A DNA stretch of 64,000 nucleotides from Lantana camara (GCA_037501455.1 CM074863.1:59563501-59627500); one strand, 5' to 3'. Shown: positions 35,140 to 46,882, counted from the first letter of the stretch. Notes: generated from the letters alone by a model not told the origin. Translations and numbers: made by a program.

Positions 35140-35460
35140 TCCACAACATGGCAAATAGTGTGTGATCCGAATGGACTTTTGCATTGCAACCGGTGAGAAG
35201 GTTTCATCAAAGTCCAGACCGGGCCTTTGAGTGAAGCCTTTGGCAATGAGCCTTGCCCTATAGGCTGCAATGTTTCCACCTAGTCCAAGCTTTCTCTTAA
35301 AGATCCATTTGAAACCTATGGGTTTTACCCCATCAGGTAAATCAACTAAGGTCCAAACTTGGTTGGATTACATGGAATCCATTTCGGACTTCATGGCTTG
35401 TTTCCACTAATCAGAATCCGAGTTTGACAGTGCCCCCTCATATGTTAGGGGGATCATTAT
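35140..35460 (-). pseudogene. Element F (Ty1/copia) start of reverse transcriptase, truncated
   Basis: The minus strand reads WKQAMKSEMDSM, NQVWTLVDLPDGVKPIGFKW, AAYRARLIAKGFTQRPGLDF and DETFSPVAM, the N-terminal quarter of a copia RT. It then stops being RT at about 35150; the catalytic YVDD region, RNase H, polypurine tract and 3' LTR are absent. In-frame stops are present after DSDS and DSM. The junction with element E shows no LTR end, so the left half of F was lost by deletion or recombination. Confidence 0.88.
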
Positions 35461-36066
35461 CCTCTTGAGAGATTTCATGGAGAAAACCATACTATCTCTC
35501 AGGTTGTCTAGGAGTGCATTCAGAATGCCTTAGAGGAGGGTTCTCATGTGTATCGAAGTTCATGATTGGTTGTAGGGTATTAGATTGAGGAGTCTCTTGC
35601 GTGGGTGGCATGGGATCATCTTGAATTTCTTCGAGTTCCATGATCTTGCCTTTCTTTTCTTCTAGGAACGGTTCCTCAAGAAAAGTTGCATTTCTTGAAA
35701 CAAACACCTTTTATTCAGTTTCATCATAGAAGTAATATACTATGGATTCCTTAGGATAGCCAACAAAGTAGCATAAGTTAGAAAGAACTTCTAACTTATC
35801 TCCCACTGTCCTCTTCACATAAGCAGGACAACCCCAAACCCTTAAGTAAGAATAACTAGGGCTTTTACCATGCCACATTTCATAAGGCGTTTTAGGGACT
35901 GACTTGGAAGGAACAAGATTCAGAATCTTGGCTACACTTTCTAGACCATAACCCCAAAAAGAAGGTGGTAAGTCAGTGAAACTCATCATGGAGCGAACCA
36001 TATCAAGTAGGGTTCGGTTCCTTCTCTCAGAAACTACATTAAGCTGAGGAGTTCCCAGAGGACTCC
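35461..36066 (-). pseudogene. Element F integrase C-terminal part and linker
   Basis: The left continuation of the copia integrase after TRIM G: TPQLNVVSERRNRTLLDMV carries the third catalytic residue (Glu of SER), followed by PPSFWGYGLESVAKILNLVP, TPYEMWHGKSPSYSYLRVWG and FVGYPKES, all typical of copia integrase. A frame break at about 35710 leads to the linker before RT (SRNATFLEEPFLEEKKGKI). The preceding part of the same domain lies at 40443-40930, with G and H between. Confidence 0.9.
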
Positions 36067-38421
36067 TATCACGCCCCGGGTCCACGGGCCCGTTGAACAC
36101 GAGTGCAAGTCTCCAAGCCCATCGAGTATAACCTGAAATTGGACCTAAACTGTAACATCCCGCTCGTCTATTTTATAAGGTACGCCACGTTTCAACCTTT
36201 TTTTTTATGTGTTTAATTATGTGATTTTATGTTTTTTTTTTGTGGCCCTACTTTGAACTCTTTTAGAGTTTAGGGGCCTTTTTGCAATTTTCTCTTTTTA
36301 GGGGTTTTTCGGTCATTTATCATTCGAACGAGATTTTGACCATTTTGACCCCTTCAACGCGTTCGGGGCATCGAAACGAGTCCGTAGACTCTGAGTTTGT
36401 TTAATTCTGACGTCGTTTGCCCCTTCTACCGTTCGTTTTTCGCACGAGGACCCCGGATAAAACACCCGGATCCTAGTTTAACGTGAGATAACTCAACAGC
36501 TCTCTCTCTCTCTCTCTTCCCCAGGCGAAACACGACACCCACACACACTCGAACGTGTGATTTCACACATAACTCAAACTCGTTCGTTTCTCGACGGAAT
36601 TCGACGATCCAATAGTCCATTTCGATTATCTCGACGACGCGGTCACAATCGTACCAAGAACTCGACCAACCGACGAGCGGTGGCAGAGATACGGTGGAAT
36701 TTCAGTCGCGCAGGTGGAGGGTGGCGGAGCCGCCACTTCGCCGCCCATTCGCGGCGGCTTCCGGCCATCTTCCAGCGACACGCGCCATACACCCAGTAAG
36801 AAGGACTCCCGGCACTTCATCTGGCAAAGGCGGCGCCACCATCGGGGCGGCGGTTGGGCCGCACGCGCCGGCCAGAGGCGGCGGTGCCCGTTACTGTAGC
36901 GGCGGCGATTTCGCCGCTCCGGCGATCTTTTTCAACGAAGGTTGGTGTTCCCTACCCTTTTTCGACCCCCTGAGTCTATTTTCGGCAACGTTTTCACCGA
37001 ATTTTGGCCGTAGGTGGTGGTTCTGGGGAGGCGTGCGGTGGCAGAAACTTCGGCGGCCAACGGGGGCCTTTTCCGGCCATCTTTTGGCCTCGGGCTCTTC
37101 ACGAAAGTTGTTCGGAACGACGAGAACTAGTGGCCTTTATTCACATGACTCCAAATTCGGCCAATTGGCGGCGGATTGCAGCGGCACAATGGCGGTGCAA
37201 CGGCGGCGCTAGCTCCGAGGGTTTTTCCGGTGAGCTACCTTAGGGCTTTCGAAGAGCTCGTCACGAGTAAGACAATGCCTTTTGCGGATCGCATTTTGGT
37301 TCACCGGTTTGGAAGTAATTTGAGTTTGAAGATTTTAGGGTTTTCGTATTGTTGGATCTGAAATTGGTGATGATTGGCTTGGATTTTCCAGAAATTGATC
37401 GAGGATTTGGAATGGACACGAGGAATCCTTGCACGGGTGATTTTTCGGGATTTTTCCGGCACGTTCCGGCGGCGGCGCTCCGGCGACCTTCGGATAACTT
37501 GTCCGCTTCGTCGTGGTGAGTCCAACACCACTTTCCGTTCGTCAATCGGACACTCGGTTTATTTTCTACGAATTTATTTGTGTAATTGGGACATATTTGA
37601 ATTAATTGTTTAAATGAGAATTAATTCCTATATGTATGAAATCATGTATGATATGAAATATGATAAGTATGGACTTTGTAATTTGTAAATTGAATCCCGA
37701 TTTATTGAATTTATGCTAATTGATTAGATTAGAGGGGTTGTTTGTGTAATTTTTGAAACAAGATGAATTTGTTTGATTTAATTAGTTCAACCTTGTTGAT
37801 TGAATCCATTATGTAACATATGAATTGGGTGGGCCACGTAGGAATTATATGAACTTAGTATGATTGGAATTTGATATGTAGCCTCGTGAGATTTATATAA
37901 AAATTCGACGCATGCTATTACGATTTATTTAGCTTTGTAATACGTGCAAAATTGTATGAAATGTAATATGTAAATTTACGTGATTTGAATTAATTAAACT
38001 TTAACTTGTCACTTGGTAAATAAATGTGTTAATCACGAATATGTTAAAGAAATTATTATGTCTAACATTGAAACTTTGAATTAAGGTTTAATCACGTAAA
38101 TTGGAATTTAATCTATTATGTAATATTTGTGAATTTGTTATGCATCGGAAAATTATATGAGAACTTGAATGATTATGTGACTTAGTTGTAAGTTGCTTTG
38201 GACCCCGTGGATTTAAATGAATTCGTAGCATGTTATTATGTGATTTATTTGACCTTGCAATGTGTGAATTTCGTATGAAGCATGGTATATGATTATAAAT
38301 CGTTGTTTTGCTAATGTGTACCATGTGCATTTTGTTATGTGCATTCATGAGCATTGTCGTGCATCTCTGTGTGGTTGTTTGAGTCGAAGTCTGAGTTTTG
38401 TGTTGTGTTTTGTGCGCCCAG

Positions 38422-38512
38422 TTGGTACAGGTGCACCCGGGGTGGTGACAAGTGAGTCGTGCAGGTTCCGGGGTGAACCATTTGTTGTGTCTTCGGCTGT
38501 GTTTGGTTCCAG
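38422..38512 (+). other. Exon-like cassette in solo LTR H
   Basis: Acceptor-like GTTTTGTGCGCCCAG ends at 38421 and TTCCAG/GTGAGGTTAGG follows at 38512/38513. The 91 nt between are CG- and GGTG-rich, as in the cassettes of other LTRs. Confidence 0.6.
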
Positions 38513-39359
38513 GTGAGGTTAGGATATAGTTATACCCTATTGCAATGTGCTCGTTTTCGGATGTGTGCGATTTATAAGCCTTGTATATACGTAGATATGT
38601 GTGAAATATGTATTTTGATGGTTTTGTTATAAGTTTGAAAGTACGAAACGCTATGTATGAGCCTATGTATGCTTGATTTCGATTTGTTATGTTTTTGAAG
38701 TCGGTCTGTGTGATATGTACATACGATATGATAAGTATGATATGCATGAGATATGTCTGTTCGTCTTTCTGTCTGTCTGTTGCGGGTTAAGCTTCCGATT
38801 TCCGTGATCAGTGTAAGTGTGATTTTTGCGTTATGCTTGGGGCCCCGACGATAGGATCCACCCGGAACCCACCATGAGGAAGGTGGGGGATGGAGTCCTT
38901 GGGTGTGAGTGTCATGAAACTCATACCCTGACATATTAGTGTGCATGGTTACGGTATGTACAGCCCTTCCATCATCCGGTGAAAGGTATGTGTGTTTGCC
39001 TTATGTTTTATGATTTGCATTTTGGTTTTGAGTTGTGTCTGTCAGTCTCAAGTTCGTGAAACGGGGGTAGATTCCTAAATTAAGATAAAATTTGGTGTAC
39101 TTTCAATCTAATAAAATATGCTCCGGTATGTGTGCTAAGTCCGCATGAACGTGTGCTAGTCTACATGAGTTTGAACGTATGTTTTGAGTTATGTATAAGT
39201 TAAGTTTTGTTCGTTCTGTTTTGGATAAGTCACCCTTTATATATATTATCACGGGAAACTTTTTTGGCGTGTAAAAACTAACCCCGGGTTCACGAACGTT
39301 ACTTTTATTACGTGTTGTGCTCTATATATATGTAGGTGTGTGTGGGTAGCCCCTCACTC

Positions 39360-39371
39360 AGTCTTTGGACT
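39360..39371 (+). other. LTR hairpin of solo LTR H
   Basis: AGTC-TTTG-GACT, in the setting CTCACTC...GACCCCTCCCC, and followed by TTTTAGTTTGCAGG 20 bases later. Confidence 0.75.
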
Positions 39372-40442
39372 GACCCCTCCCCTTTTATGTTTTTAGTTTG
39401 CAGGCTTTGCTTTGGAGGTCGTTGGAGTTCGTGCTAGGCGGCAGTGTGTCATGTTTGTCTTGTATGTGTCTGTTCGTTTAAGTTGGTTAAGAGATTTTGT
39501 TTCGAATTTATGTTTGCAAAAGTTTGTACAAGCTATGTTACGTACAGGTTACATTTATGATTTGAATGTTGGAATTCGGGACAGGTTAGGACAGGTGCTT
39601 GGATTAGTTGAACCCGTTTTGATATGTAATTATTCGGGACAGGTTAGGACAGGTTTGCTAAACTAGTTGAACCTGTATATTTGATTTTAATGCATGTACA
39701 GCGTTGTATGCTTGGTGTGTAAAAGTTTTTGAAAGTTGGCATTTTGTACTACTTCGGCTGTCATGCTTCACATATTTTCTTTTGTATAGGGTTAGGTACC
39801 GCCTAGCTAGTGTGTGCGTTTTCGTTTGTCACCCGTTCGCTGTGACTTGGTGCGTGTGTGGACTCTCCATTTCGTATACGTGTCGGGTCTTAGTGCGGGG
39901 GTGTGGTGCCCTACCGCTTGGGGCGCTACATAAACCACTGCCCAAAACGGATATCCATTGGTCATACTTGGACTTTAACTTATATACTAAACTTGATCCT
40001 TATACTTTCTCGATGTGGGATAGATGTGTCACAATCACCCCTCCTTCAGAATTGCGATATCCTTGTCGTGGCATGACATATAGCCCATGACCGACTCGTC
40101 TGCGTCGGGACTCTAGAGGTGGCTCCTACGGGCTCAAGAGGTGGCTCCCACACATGTAGCACTTTGCCCCGCGGACTCAAGAGGTGGCTCCCATGTGCGT
40201 AGCACTTTGCCCCGTATAGAACTTAGCTCCTGCGGTTGACGAGCGGCTTTGATACCATCTGTCACGCCTCGGGTCCACGGGCCCGTTGGACGCGAGTGTA
40301 AGTCTCCAAGCCCACCGAGTATAACTTGAAATTGGACCTAAACCACTGCCCAAAAGGGATATCCATTGCTTGGACTCTTTAACTTATGTACTGAACTTGA
40401 TCCTTATACTTTCCTGATGTGGGATAGGGGTGTCACAAGTCC

Positions 40443-40735
40443 ACTGAGAGATAATTCCATTAGCTCTGAGATGATTAAGGAATTCTTCACTAAGATACTC
40501 GCCACCTCGATCAGATCAAAGTGTCTTGATCTTGTGACCAGTTTGGTTCTCAACCTCCTTTTGAAATTCTAAGAATTTCTCAAAAGCCTCAGATTTGTAC
40601 TTTATTAAGTACACATAACCATAATGACTAAAGTCATCAGTAAAGGTTATGAAGTACTGATGATTATTTCGAGTGCTTACACTCCCTTTAGTCATCAGAA
40701 TACACCAAATCCAAGGTCTTTGTGGCTTGTTCCAC
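40443..40735 (-). pseudogene. Element F integrase core, N part
   Basis: The copia integrase core: QYFITFTDDFSHYGYVYLIK holds the first catalytic Asp, and the second lies in SDRGGEY at about 40490, just beyond an in-frame TGA stop. The sequence continues to the TRIM G duplication at 40442 and is taken up again at 36066. A short deletion around 40690 separates it from the GAG-pre-integrase part. Confidence 0.9.
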
Positions 40736-41452
40736 ACTCCCTTTGAAAGGAGTTTTGGACATCTTTCCTTTGAGACAAGATTCGCAGGAAGTTAATTGTT
40801 TGAGGTCATTTTTAGAGAATGTCCCTAAGGTAGTTAACTTGCTAATTCTGTTCTTGGAAATATGTCCTAATCTAGCGTGCCATAAAGATGTTGAGACTTC
40901 GTCATCTCTCTGACGTTTTGTTTCTCGTTGTATATTCAAAATATTACTGTTTTGAGTTAGATAAAGCCCATTGTTTAATGTACCAAGATGTATTGAAGAA
41001 TAATTCTTTTTAAGGAAAAAGTTACCATTCTTAATATTAATTTCATAACCTTCACAATCAAGTATTGGAACTGAAATAATATTACGAATAATGTCTGGTA
41101 CATAAAGGACTTTATTTAAAACTAAAATAGAATGACCTAAATCTAATCTAATTGTGCCTAAAGCTTGAGCTTCGACCGTTGAGCCATCCCCAATCTTCAA
41201 GACACATTCTCCTCCCTTCAGCTGCCGGACCTCACTTAGCATCTGTACATTATTACAGATATGAGATCCACAACCGGTATCAAGTACCCAAGAGTTAGAA
41301 TTAATAGAAAGATTTACTACAACGAGAAACATACCTTTCTTTAGAGTAGCCTTGTACTCTTGGCAGTTTCTCCTCCAATGCCCCGGTTTATCACAATAGA
41401 AGCAAACGTGCTCTTTCTGATCACATTTCTTCTTTTCGGCTTTTTCCTTCAT
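40736..41452 (-). pseudogene. Element F nucleocapsid, protease and GAG-pre-integrase
   Basis: One frame with, in order, a zinc knuckle CFYCDKPGHWRRNC (about 41360-41400), the copia protease motif WVLDTGCGSHICNN (about 41260-41300), KVLYVPDIIRNIISV, and the integrase zinc-binding region LWHARLGHISKNRISKL with CESCLKGKMSKTPF (about 40750-40870). The first ATG overlaps the gag stop as ATGA at 41449-41452, in another frame. The frame is open for over 230 codons and the catalytic motifs are present; it ends after DLVYSDD, where the integrase frame is lost. Confidence 0.92.
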
Positions 41453-42183
41453 GATGCCTCCTTGGGCCTAAGGGACTTCTTCTTCTTTTGGGTTTTCTTG
41501 CCCTTGCCTTTGTAAGGTTTAGAAGAAGATGGAGCAGTGACCATCATAACCTTATTGTCCTTCTTGATCGTGCTTTCAGCAGTCACAAGCTGACTAATCA
41601 GCTCAGCTACACTAGCATTTACATGATTCATGTTGAAGTTAAGGACAAAAGGGTTGAATGATGGTGGGGGCGAGGCAAGCAATAGATCCACCGAAAGCTC
41701 ATCTCTTAGTGGCATGTCCATGGAGACAAGTTTCTCAGTAAGAGCAAGAAACTTGAGTCCATATTCATGGACACTTGTACCTTCCTTCATTCTCAAATGG
41801 AACAATTCTTTTGAGGTGTTATACCTTGTAACATGTTCATGAGGACGGTAAAGTTGCTCTAAGTGGTCGTAAATCTCCCAAGCGAATTCCCTGGACTCAT
41901 GCAGTCTTTGCATGTCCGGAGACATGTTAGCAAGCATGAGACAACGGGCTTGGAGATTATCATCCTTCCACTTCTGGATCGCATCCCGCTCAGCCCGGGT
42001 TGGAGCTTTCCCTTCGGGAACGGGCTTTGCCTTGTAGAATACATAAGTTCTCTTCTCGGAATCTAGAACGATTTTTAGATTCCTAAGCCAATCAGAATAG
42101 TTGGGACCAGTCAACTTGTTTGACTCGAGGATCGATACTAGAGGGTTTTTGGTTGCCATTTCAAAACACGTAGAGAATCTCAT
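41449..42183 (-). pseudogene. Element F (Ty1/copia) gag
   Basis: The copia capsid protein. From Met 42183 (or the inner MATKNPLVS) it reads LTGPNYSDWLRNLKIVLDSE, AWEIYDHLEQLY, FHLRMKEGTSVHEYGLKF and DELSVDLLLASPPPSFNPFV, a classic UBN2/retrotran_gag pattern, and ends in a Lys-rich tail. It is intact for 244 codons but stops one frame away from the zinc-knuckle part. Full copia elements usually have one gag-pol frame, so this is either a one-base change or a gag/pol frame arrangement; with the other damage the element is dead. Confidence 0.92.
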
Positions 42184-44351
42184 AATCTACGACCAAAATG
42201 GAAAAATAGAGAATTAAGTGAGCATGCTGAATAATAACGATATACATGAGATTAGGTATTTTATCTATGTAGCTCCCACTGTTTTTAGAAGATCTATAAT
42301 TCTCAAAGATCTTAGAGGATACTTGTTATCCCAATGGGTACTAAGATCCTAAGTACTTTATCTCGAACCCACGACTCGCGGACATTCTTAATAAAGCCTA
42401 AGGTAGGTACAACTTACCAATTCCAACACTGTGGAATTCTTAGTAACGTTTTTGAATCACCTATCTTTCAATATGGACCCACGACTCGTGCGACATCCAT
42501 ATTTACTTAGGCGTTAAGATAGACCCATCAATCATAAGATCAAGATCAAAACTTAGTTCGAACGACCCATGACTCACGGACATCGCCCTCTCCAAAATTG
42601 ACCTCGAAATATTGATCATTTAAAATGATCAATTAGGAAACTAAGAACTAATAGATTTCACATAGTCACCCCACGACTCATGGACAGTAACTAGCTTCCT
42701 CTATTCAACTTAAATCCTATTGATGGAATGCTAGGAATTTAATTCAAAATTTGCACCTCGAATTAAACACCTATTTTTTGAAGATTAGCTTAATGTTTAA
42801 TGGGAATATTCGATTGAACCGGAGAGTTTTCTGGTTCGACCTCACCAACATATATGTTATCCATTTTAATTAGTCTTGATTAATGCAAGTACAACTTAAA
42901 TGTATTTCACATAACATGTCCTAGCATGATACTAACATGTGATGATCATGGGTTCTACCTATCTTATGCGTGATATATAGGAGCCACTCCACAATCACAA
43001 GTTCTAACATACATGCCACATAAAACTGTTTAAATCATATAAGGGAATTGGAAATAAAACGATGCCCTATCTATTACAATAATAGAAATCCTCTCAAACA
43101 TTTCGAGAGGTCTTCACTTATGGCCTCCATCTTGTTACTTGTTGTGTGGATCCATCTTACTCCATGGGTGCATTGTCTCCAAAATGAAGGAAAAAGACCT
43201 CACCACCTATCTCTACTCTCAAATTACAATAAAAAGAAAAAGACATAAAGTAATAAGGCTCAATCTTCATATTGGCCTTAGACAATTACAAGTGGCATAC
43301 CCCAGTCTCAAAAACAATAATATGGAAAGCCACATAATAAACATATAACAGTACGCACATAGCTGGGGCACCGACCCCAATTGAAAAACGCAACTATGGG
43401 GCTCCAACCCCAATTTAAACCATCCATGTGCATAAACTAAAACCATTCATAAGACTAAACCTATGAACACCTAACATGCATAAGTTGCAAGAATTTAAAT
43501 TTAACCAATAAATTAAAATTCTCGCTTTAAGCCCTAATGACTTAAAACATGACTTAGATGCAATTCTAGTTCAAGTGCCTTTTCTATAAAACCCGAAAAA
43601 CAATAAACTAATAAAATTCCAATTAATTTTTGAAAATTAATAATTTTATTCCTTCAATATTTTGAGAAAATAAAGTTCATAATTTTCCCAAAATTTATAT
43701 CGTCTTAATTTCTCAAAATCCCAATTTAAAAAATTATTTCAAAAATAATTTAATTTTATAAAACAAAAATTTTACAGAAAATTAAATCAGGATTTCAAGG
43801 ACCGAAAATACAAAAACACGAAAATGGGTCCAGAACGCCCCACCTAGCGACGGGAGCACCACAGAGCTACGCGCACAGAGTACGGCCAACGCAGCACGCG
43901 TGCGCTCGCCATGCGCACGAGTGCTGCCGAGAGGGAGGCGGGCGACTGTCCCGCGCAGTTGCGGGACAGGTGAGCAGGTGCGCCTAAAGGCATCGCGCGC
44001 GGCTGCGCAACAGTCGGTGGACGTCCCGCGCGGATACAGGATGGTGCATGCGGGCCTGGGCGTGCGTTTTCGTATCGCATTTTATTTTTCATATTACAGG
44101 TTTCTCCAAAACCCAATTCAATCCAAAATTAAAAAATATGATTTAAACAGATTTTAACTAAAATAGTTTTTCAAAAACACAATTTAAGAAAACAGTTTTC
44201 AGAAACTTTTAGGAAAAATACAATTTCGTATTTCCGGCTTTCTAAAAGTACTCAAGAATACTCAATTCACATCTAAGCCTAAGAATTTTTACCAAATTCA
44301 GAATATTGGAGACGAATCAAAGATAGGCCTTGCAAGGTGGCACTGATACCA
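42184..44351 (-). promoter_or_regulatory. Element F leader and primer binding site
   Basis: A long (about 2.2-kb) leader. The primer site is at 44339-44351 (TGGTATCAGTGCC on the element strand), two bases from the LTR. It holds four spaced copies of CCCACGACTC-GCGGACA-like words (42368, 42478, 42566, 42670) and a GC/CpG-rich island at about 43830-44060 in otherwise AT-rich DNA. No gene is recognised; the short frames at 43844-44157 are side effects of that island. Confidence 0.85.
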
Positions 44352-44353
44352 CT

Positions 44354-46188
44354 TGTTGGGAAAGCGAGACAGAAACGCAGCGAAAATTTAAAAATTTTCC
44401 TAAGAACGCTCTTCACGCGATTTGATCCCCAAAAGCTCCTTTGAATCTTTCAAGACTTCACGATAGTAGCCCTCTAGAGAATTAGTCCACCAACCGCGAC
44501 CACGATCCGAATAGGGAGAATGCTAGTTCTATATTCGGTGCTTAGGCTCTAGGGTTTAGTGTATAATATTTGGAGAAGGAGAAATTGTGTATCATCATCC
44601 CATGGGGTTTGAACCCTATGTATTTATAGGCAAGGGGTTCGAACCCCTCTTCCTTGTTGGCCAAGAATCTCAAACTCTTTTGGAAAGGGATTTCTTGCTT
44701 GGAGACCAAGTTTCTTACTTTGACCAAAAGTCTCCTTTTGACCAACTTGTCAAGCAAGAATAATATCTAACTCTCTTAAATATTTTATTTTACTTTATTT
44801 ATTAAATAATAAATAACTTGAAGACTAATAATTAATTAATTCATAATTAATTATTTATTAGACTTTAATTCTCCAAATTAGGAATTTAATATTAATTCAA
44901 AATTAAATCAAAGTCCAGTAAATAATTAACACATTAATTATTTAATATATACACATAAAACCACGTGACTACACGTGTCCCTAAGGACACGTGTCATACA
45001 CGCCTCCCACACGTGTGCTTCACACGTGTGGGTCCCACCATTCGCTTAATGGTTTGATCAACTCGTTTAATCGATTCAAGCCTTAACCCACGTGACCAGG
45101 TTGTTGTGTGTGACCCTCTAGGTACTTATTTCAATTAGCAGTGACCCCCAATTAATTAATTCCCTAATTAATTAATCAGTCCACAGATCAAACGACCACA
45201 GTCTAGCAACAGGTGTTTGACCCCTAGCTGAATAAGAATGTCTCGATTCGAGAGAACCTTTAAGTCATTAACATATGTGAGATACAATCCTCCTACGTCC
45301 CATCTCTCAATCAAGATCTAGGGCAAGGGAATAATTAGAACCCTAATAATCTCGATCTTAATGTTAAGTGCATTTCATATCCATTTGATCTCAATCCAAG
45401 AAACTCATTTCTTGATGTCTTGATCCACTGCCTTGGCCAAGGACTCCTAGATAGCATATGAATGACTTACACAATAAGAGATCATCATATTGCTAATGCA
45501 AGCGTAGGTCCATTATCGATTCTCATATACTTTCATGTGCCACTTGTGCAGCCCCAGCATAAGCCTTGAATCAATTGTCTAAGGCGACACCCTTTAAAGC
45601 TTACACCTAAGACTACAGAGTTAGCTTATAAAGTATCAATGGAACCTCAAGTCTAAGGATCACTTAATCACATCAATGACTCGTGAGATATTTCCTAATT
45701 TGGAAGTTTCTATTTCTAGATATAGAAACTTCCTTTCCCATCTAGGAATCTTCTCACACGGGACACCTCAGTGTACCTACTTAGAATAAGTAAGTACCCC
45801 CATGTATCACGCACGCATCAACTATACACTCTGCACCCCATGAAACAAGGTGGTCCTTCTTAAGGGCATGATCACACGAGCAAGCCTCGAACGAGTCAAG
45901 TTGATACTCCCACTGTCTGTAGGACTCATCGGCTTGGAGTGATTTCTAATCATAACTTATGTGATATAGGGCTCGTCTCATGAACCACTTTGCCTAAATG
46001 GTTGAGTCCTATAAGTCATATTGATTAGGGGAGTTCTTATACATGCGCAGTCAAAAGTAAACACAATCAAACTAGAGCATATAAAGAAGTGTTGCCTTAA
46101 TCGTATTATTCAAAGATTGTATGTGATTTACAAAAGGAAAGTACTAAAGCTGACTATTACATCGGCTTTCAGGGTACTATTCCTAACA
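44354..46188 (-). repeat. Element F, 5' LTR
   Basis: 1835 bp, plus strand TGTTGGGAAAGC...ATTCCTAACA. A TATA box (TATAAATA, minus strand) is at 44621-44628. The LTR holds several ACACGTG words (about 44965-45025; CACGTGAC, ACACGTGT), G-box-like. The length fits long-LTR copia groups such as Angela, but I cannot place the clade. Confidence 0.88.
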
Positions 46189-46390
46189 TGGATATGGTTA
46201 AGTATAATGGGATACTTGGTGCATATGTTGATCATAAATTTTATAATGTTAGAACTATTTTGCTTCCGCTATTTGTTTATTTGATACGCACTCTGGGGTT
46301 GTTTAGCTCTGCCTAGCCTAGTGAGTGTGTGGCTCCCTTTCGCTTAGACTTGGGCTCGGGTATGGATTTCCCATTTCATATGCGGGTTCG
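46189..46390 (+). repeat. Fragment of a Tekay/Del-like LTR, 3' end, plus orientation
   Basis: TTAGCTCTGCCTAGCCTAGTG and ATTTCATATGCGGGTTCGG match the pattern near the 3' ends of LTRs K and L (CTAGC...CATTTCATATGCGGGTCGG). It stops about 50 bases short of an LTR end and meets element I's LTR at about 46391. This is the flank of copia element F. Confidence 0.6.
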
Positions 46391-46691
46391 GACCTCCCGA
46401 GGTTTGGCTAAGTCTCTCAAAGATGGAGTTATGTTGATGGGAGAGCTCGGCGACCCCACGGCCGACCCGAGATACCATACCACTTCTCCGGGGCCCAAGG
46501 CAAAGTGCAAAACTCATAAACATATTAAAAGACTTATCTTTCAAAGCCAAATCTCGCTAGGTGAAAACACACACCAACCCTTTTCAAAAACAAACAACAA
46601 AAAAATAGCTTATATATATAAAAAAAACGTTTTCAAAGATTTCATAGCAAACGGGCTAATTCCCACAAAGTACATATCAAACACATATCTA

Positions 46692-46745
<54 letters not shown>

Positions 46746-46811
46746 TCGCATGTGGGCTTAAAACTCATGTAGGGTTGTAGGTCATATTAACTAAAAGAAA
46801 GAAAACCTCAC

Positions 46812-46882
46812 CTTGTCAACCAAGCTGGACGAAGCAACCCAAAAGACACCTAAGGGACCACCTACTTTCCCACGGGATGAGC
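46812..46882 (-). other. Exon-like cassette in element I LTR
   Basis: Minus strand: acceptor-like TTATTTTGTTCATAG right of 46882, donor-like GACAAG/GTGAGGTTTTC at 46812/46811; 71 nt between. Confidence 0.55.

Larger units (their letters stand above)
36151..39930 (+). repeat. Solo LTR H
   Basis: A 3780-bp LTR, TGTAACATCCCG...GGGGCGCTACA, flanked by TAAAC on both sides (36146-36150, 39931-39935) with no primer site or coding interior: a solo LTR left by unequal recombination. Layout: (CT)n at 36499-36518, a CpG-rich exon-like region (about 36600-37520) ending in TCGTG/GTGAGTCC (37515/37516), a 91-nt cassette (38422-38512), a GC-rich block (38838-38930), a hairpin (39360-39371), an acceptor-like TTTTAGTTTGCAG ending at 39403, and two CGGGACAGG...TTGAACC modules (39576-39680). 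The long reading frames on both strands here do not resemble any protein I know and I leave them out. Confidence 0.93.
36067..40437 (-). mobile_element. TRIM G inserted in copia integrase, itself split by solo LTR H
   Basis: A miniature LTR element. The right (5') LTR is 40260-40437; the left (3') LTR is 36067-36150 plus 39936-40033. Primer site TGGTATCAAAGCC (minus) at 40245-40257, polypurine tract AAGGAGGGGTGAT at about 40034-40047, interior only about 226 bp. Duplication AGTCC at 40438-40442 against ACTCC at 36062-36066, one mismatch; taking out the element restores the copia integrase frame at this point. The LTR begins TGTGACAC and has a TCCCACATC word common in plant TRIMs. The interior holds repeated AGAGGTGGCTCC (three) and TAGCACTTTGCCCCG (two). 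The left LTR edge has TA for TG. Confidence 0.9.

Noticed and set aside
36694..37212. 172-residue plus-strand reading frame and overlapping frames in solo LTR H
   Set aside because: All frames are open because the DNA is GC-rich with few stops; composition is low-complexity, no family is recognised, and the sequence lies inside an LTR.
38088..38747. 219-residue minus-strand frame in solo LTR H
   Set aside because: It is antisense to the LTR's own direction, crosses the exon-like cassette, and has a Thr/His-rich composition typical of chance translation of TG-rich DNA.
46188..46192. A target duplication for copia element F
   Set aside because: The left end of F is missing, so the pair cannot be compared.
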